DNA from: Pseudomonas grandcourensis
GTDB lineage: Bacteria; Pseudomonadota; Gammaproteobacteria; Pseudomonadales; Pseudomonadaceae
Reading direction: 5' to 3'
Assembly (NCBI RefSeq): GCF_039909015.1
Contig: NZ_CP150919.1
Location: 348,501 to 412,500 of the forward strand
DNA length: 64,000 nt
Shown here: one piece after another, positions 61,470-64,000 of the stretch
Layout of the letters: every line of letters begins with the position of its first letter
Position numbering within the stretch: position 1 is the first letter of the stretch
Made by a program: the position numbers and the translations under genes
Notes under the pieces: model-generated
What the model was told of the DNA's origin: nothing
The model's database searches: none
The model's input: the letters and a program-made list of their open reading frames with translations, nothing else

Positions 61470-62834
61470 TTAGTTCAGAAGATCGCGCAGGACTTGTGTG
61501 AAGGCGCGGCTGCTTTCTTCCTCGTCAGCATGCCGCCCGTCACGCACAACCCACTGGCCATTGACCAACACATCCCGTACCTGGCGATCGCCACCGGCAA
61601 ACAACCAGCGGTTGAGAATCCCGTCGCCGCTGGCCGTTGCCAGGTACGGATCGTTGCCGTCGAGCACCAGCCAGTCGGCGCGCTTGCCGACTTGCAGCGC
61701 GCCAATCGGCTGACCCAGCGCCTGGGCACCGCCATCCAGCGCCGCATCAAACAGCGTGCGCCCGACCATCGGTTGATCCGCGCCATACAAGCGGTTTCGC
61801 CGCTGGTCGCGCAGACGCTGGCCGTATTCCAGCCAGCGCAATTCTTCCACCACGCTCAACGACACATGGCTGTCGGAACCGATGCCCATGCGACCGCCCT
61901 GGGCGAGGAAATCCACCGCCGGGAAAATCCCGTCGCCCAGGTTGGCTTCGGTGGTCAGGCACAGGCCGGCGATGGCGCGGCTCTTGGCCATCGACGTGAC
62001 TTCTTCCGGGTTGGCGTGGGTCGCGTGGACCAGGCACCAGCGCTGATCGACGTCGACGTTTTCGTACAGCCATTGCAGCGGACGACGACCGCTCCAGGTC
62101 AGGCAGTCGTCGACTTCTTTCTGCTGCTCGGCGATGTGGATGTGCACCGGGCATTGCTTGTCGCTGGCCGCCAGCACTTCGCTGATCTGCTGCGGTGTGA
62201 CTGCGCGCAGCGAGTGGAAGCACAGGCCGAGGGCTTGCGCCGGCTGCTGTGCCAGCACCGGTTGCAGGCGCGATTGCAGCTTGAGGTAGTTTTCGGTGCT
62301 GTTGATGAAGCGGCGCTGACCTTCGTTCGGGGTCTGGCCGCCAAAACCGGAGTGGCTGTAGAGCACCGGCAGCAGGGTCAGGCCGATACCGGCGGAACCC
62401 GCGGCCTGGCTGATACGCAGGGCCAGTTCGGCCGGGTCCGCGTAAGGCTGGCCGCTGATGTCATGGTGCACGTAATGAAATTCCGCCACCGATGTGTAAC
62501 CGGCCTTGAGCATTTCGATGTACAGCTGACGGGCGATGACGCCCAGTTGTTCCGGGCTGATTTTTCCGACGAGGCGATACATCAGGTCGCGCCAGGTCCA
62601 GAAACTGTCGTTCGGATTGCCCGCCACCTCCGCCAGCCCGGCCATGGCCCGCTGGAAGGCGTGGGAGTGCAGGTTCGGCATGCCAGGCAGCAGCGGACCG
62701 CTTAACCGTTCGGCGCCATCTGCGTTGGAATCGGCCTGGATATGGGTCAATACGCCGTCGGCGTTGACCTCAAGACGTACATTGTTGGCCCATCCACTAG
62801 GCAGCAGCGCGCGTTCGGCAAAGAAGGCGGACAT
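61470..62834 (-). CDS. hutF: Formimidoylglutamate deiminase HutF
   Basis: Hydrolyses N-formimino-L-glutamate to N-formylglutamate plus ammonia in the five-step histidine degradation pathway. A 454-residue amidohydrolase: metal ligands in NLHSHAFQRA (about 54-63), HIHIAEQQKEVDDC, VHATH, and the Asp in GIGSDSHVS. Divergent from hutC around a HutC-type operator. Confidence 0.95.
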   Translation of the reverse strand: MSAFFAERALLPSGWANNVRLEVNADGVLTHIQADSNADGAERLSGPLLPGMPNLHSHAFQRAMAGLAEVAGNPNDSFWTWRDLMYRLVGKISPEQLGVIARQLYIEMLKAGYTSVAEFHYVHHDISGQPYADPAELALRISQAAGSAGIGLTLLPVLYSHSGFGGQTPNEGQRRFINSTENYLKLQSRLQPVLAQQPAQALGLCFHSLRAVTPQQISEVLAASDKQCPVHIHIAEQQKEVDDCLTWSGRRPLQWLYENVDVDQRWCLVHATHANPEEVTSMAKSRAIAGLCLTTEANLGDGIFPAVDFLAQGGRMGIGSDSHVSLSVVEELRWLEYGQRLRDQRRNRLYGADQPMVGRTLFDAALDGGAQALGQPIGALQVGKRADWLVLDGNDPYLATASGDGILNRWLFAGGDRQVRDVLVNGQWVVRDGRHADEEESSRAFTQVLRDLLN

Positions 62835-62860
62835 GGTTCAGCACCCCATCGTGTGTTATT

Positions 62861-62877
62861 TGTATATACATATACAG
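62861..62877. promoter_or_regulatory. HutC-type operator
   Basis: TGTATATACA (62861-62870) is a perfect palindrome matching the TGTA-N2-TACA HutC consensus, followed by an overlapping TATACATATACA half. It lies between the hutF and hutC starts, suited to repression of both, with urocanate as inducer by family knowledge. Confidence 0.65.
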
Positions 62878-62941
62878 ACGTTTGCCTGCCCGGTAAACTC
62901 CGGCAAGCTAGCAACCCTATCCAAACGACCAAGGATTAACC

Positions 62942-63691
62942 GTGCCGACTCCGCCTACAGTCTCTCCGTTGGCCGCGAACATGGGCGACAGTCCGGCGCC
63001 CTTGTACGCTCGCGTCAAACAAATGATCACCCAGCAAATCGACAGTGGAAACTGGCCGCCGCACTATCGTGTGCCGTCGGAAAGTGAACTGGTCAGCCAG
63101 TTGGGCTTTAGCCGCATGACCATCAACCGCGCCCTGCGCGAGATGACCGCCGATGGTCTGTTGGTGCGCATGCAAGGCGTCGGCACGTTCGTCGCCGAGC
63201 CGAAAAGCCAGTCTGCCCTGTTTGAAGTGCACAACATCGCCGACGAAATCGCCTCTCGCGGTCATCGCCACACCTGCAAGGTCATCACCCTTGAAGAAGA
63301 GGCCGCCGGCTCCGAGCGCGCCCTGGCCCTGGACATGCGTGAAGGGCAGAAGGTGTTCCACTCGCTGATCGTGCATTTCGAAAACGATATTCCGGTGCAA
63401 ATCGAAGACCGTTTCGTCAATGCGCTGGTGGCGCCGGACTACCTCAAACAGGACTTCACCCTGCAAACGCCCTACGCCTACCTGAACCAGGTCGCGCCGC
63501 TGACCGAAGGCGAGCACGTGGTCGAGGCGATCCTGGCCGAGTCGTCCGAATGCAAATTGCTTCAGATTGAAAAGGGCGAGCCGTGCCTGCTGATCCGTCG
63601 CCGCACCTGGTCCGGCCGTCAGCCAGTGACCGCTGCTCGCTTGATCCACCCCGGTTCCCGTCATCGTCTGGAAGGTCGGTTTCATAAATGA
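62942..63691 (+). CDS. hutC: Histidine utilization repressor HutC
   Basis: A 249-residue GntR-family regulator starting at GTG. N-terminal winged helix (PLYARVKQMI, VPSESELVSQLGFSRMTINRALREM, residues 20-75), then the UTRA ligand-binding domain (DIPVQIEDRFVNALVAPDYL). It represses hut genes and is released by urocanate. The stop overlaps the hutD start as ATGA. Confidence 0.95.
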   Translation: MPTPPTVSPLAANMGDSPAPLYARVKQMITQQIDSGNWPPHYRVPSESELVSQLGFSRMTINRALREMTADGLLVRMQGVGTFVAEPKSQSALFEVHNIADEIASRGHRHTCKVITLEEEAAGSERALALDMREGQKVFHSLIVHFENDIPVQIEDRFVNALVAPDYLKQDFTLQTPYAYLNQVAPLTEGEHVVEAILAESSECKLLQIEKGEPCLLIRRRTWSGRQPVTAARLIHPGSRHRLEGRFHK

Positions 63692-64000
63692 ATGAGTTGA
63701 AGGTTTTACGCGCCAAAGACTACCCGCGCATGCCGTGGAAAAACGGCGGCGGCAGCACCGAAGAAATCACCCGCGATGCCGGCACCGGTCTGGATGGTTT
63801 TGGCTGGCGCCTGTCGATTGCCGACATTGGCGAATCGGGCGGGTTTTCCACCTTCGCCGGTTACGAGCGGGTGATCACCGTGCTGCAGGGTGATGGCATG
63901 ACCTTGACGGTGGATGGCCAGGACACTCGGTCGCTGTTACCGCTGGACCCGTATGCCTTCAGTGGTGAAAGCAAGGTTTCCTGCACATTGCTCGGCGGTC
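63688..64000 (+). CDS. hutD: HutD/Ves family protein, partial at the right edge
   Basis: Starts MNELKVLRAKDYPRMPWKNG, with GGSTEEITRDAG and WRLSIADIGESGGFSTFAGY, typical of the HutD cupin-like family, and runs off the window after 104 codons. Couples to hutC by a four-base overlap. HutD is proposed to limit over-induction of hut genes in P. fluorescens. Confidence 0.93.
   Translation, partial: MNELKVLRAKDYPRMPWKNGGGSTEEITRDAGTGLDGFGWRLSIADIGESGGFSTFAGYERVITVLQGDGMTLTVDGQDTRSLLPLDPYAFSGESKVSCTLLGG

Overview
The window is high-GC (about 60%) chromosomal DNA of a Pseudomonas, most likely of the P. fluorescens group. Three things point there: the gene order (amino-acid ABC transporter, mutY-yggX, hisBHAF, envC-gpmI-secB, ntrBC-glnA-thiI-typA, fbp, hut genes) is the one known from other pseudomonads; the intergenic repeats are the typical Pseudomonas REP/REPIN palindromes (GAGCGAGC.TGCTCGCGA type); and the promoters and ribosome sites fit. 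Most of it is core chromosome. The accessory parts are the left end (about 1-3.8 kb) and a two-gene RTX locus (14.9-20.6 kb).

Layout. 1-3.8 kb: inner edge of a genomic island in the 3' end of tRNA-Thr(TGT). It holds a P4-type tyrosine integrase, a 1.2-kb mostly non-coding stretch with hairpins and DnaA-box-like motifs, and an AT-rich unknown gene running off the left edge. 4-9.4 kb: FkbM-type methyltransferase, a second methyltransferase and a four-gene polar amino-acid ABC transporter. 9.8-14.8 kb: GABA-type permease behind a sigma-54-like promoter, a duplicated pair of small proteins, an alpha/beta hydrolase, a YhcG-family gene that has lost its nuclease core, and a small secreted protein. 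14.9-20.6 kb: two large RTX proteins sharing an almost identical C-terminal half, bounded on one side by tRNA-Phe and on the other by a degenerate copy of the tRNA-Phe 3' end plus its terminator.

20.8-26.7 kb: yggX, mutY, an AsmA-family gene, a PanZ-like acetyltransferase and an OFA-family transporter. 27-30.9 kb: histidine operon hisB-hisH-DUF2164-hisA-hisF and a solute-binding protein. 31-38.6 kb: cell-envelope and secretion genes (YibQ-like, CtpA, EnvC, GpmI, YibN-like rhodanese, GrxC, SecB, TrmL), an order that partly matches E. coli. 39-44.7 kb: nitrogen regulation, ntrC and ntrB, then two DUF4124 genes and glnA with a sigma-54 promoter. 45-51.6 kb: thiI, typA, a YkgJ-like protein and glycogen phosphorylase. 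51.8-61.4 kb: DUF2339-DUF3999 membrane pair, fbp, DUF924, a chemoreceptor, a small lipoprotein and lipocalin Blc. 61.5-64 kb: the start of the histidine-utilisation locus, hutF divergent from hutC-hutD around a HutC-type operator; hutD is cut by the right edge.

Functional links: nitrogen metabolism recurs (amino-acid transporters, NtrBC, GlnA, Hut, GABA permease). Seven REP/REPIN elements and two copies of a second inverted-repeat family sit between genes. The best candidates for something undescribed are the unknown island gene at the left edge with its repeat-rich flank, the octamer repeats in the integrase, the tRNA-Phe-flanked RTX pair, and the YhcG variant without its nuclease core.
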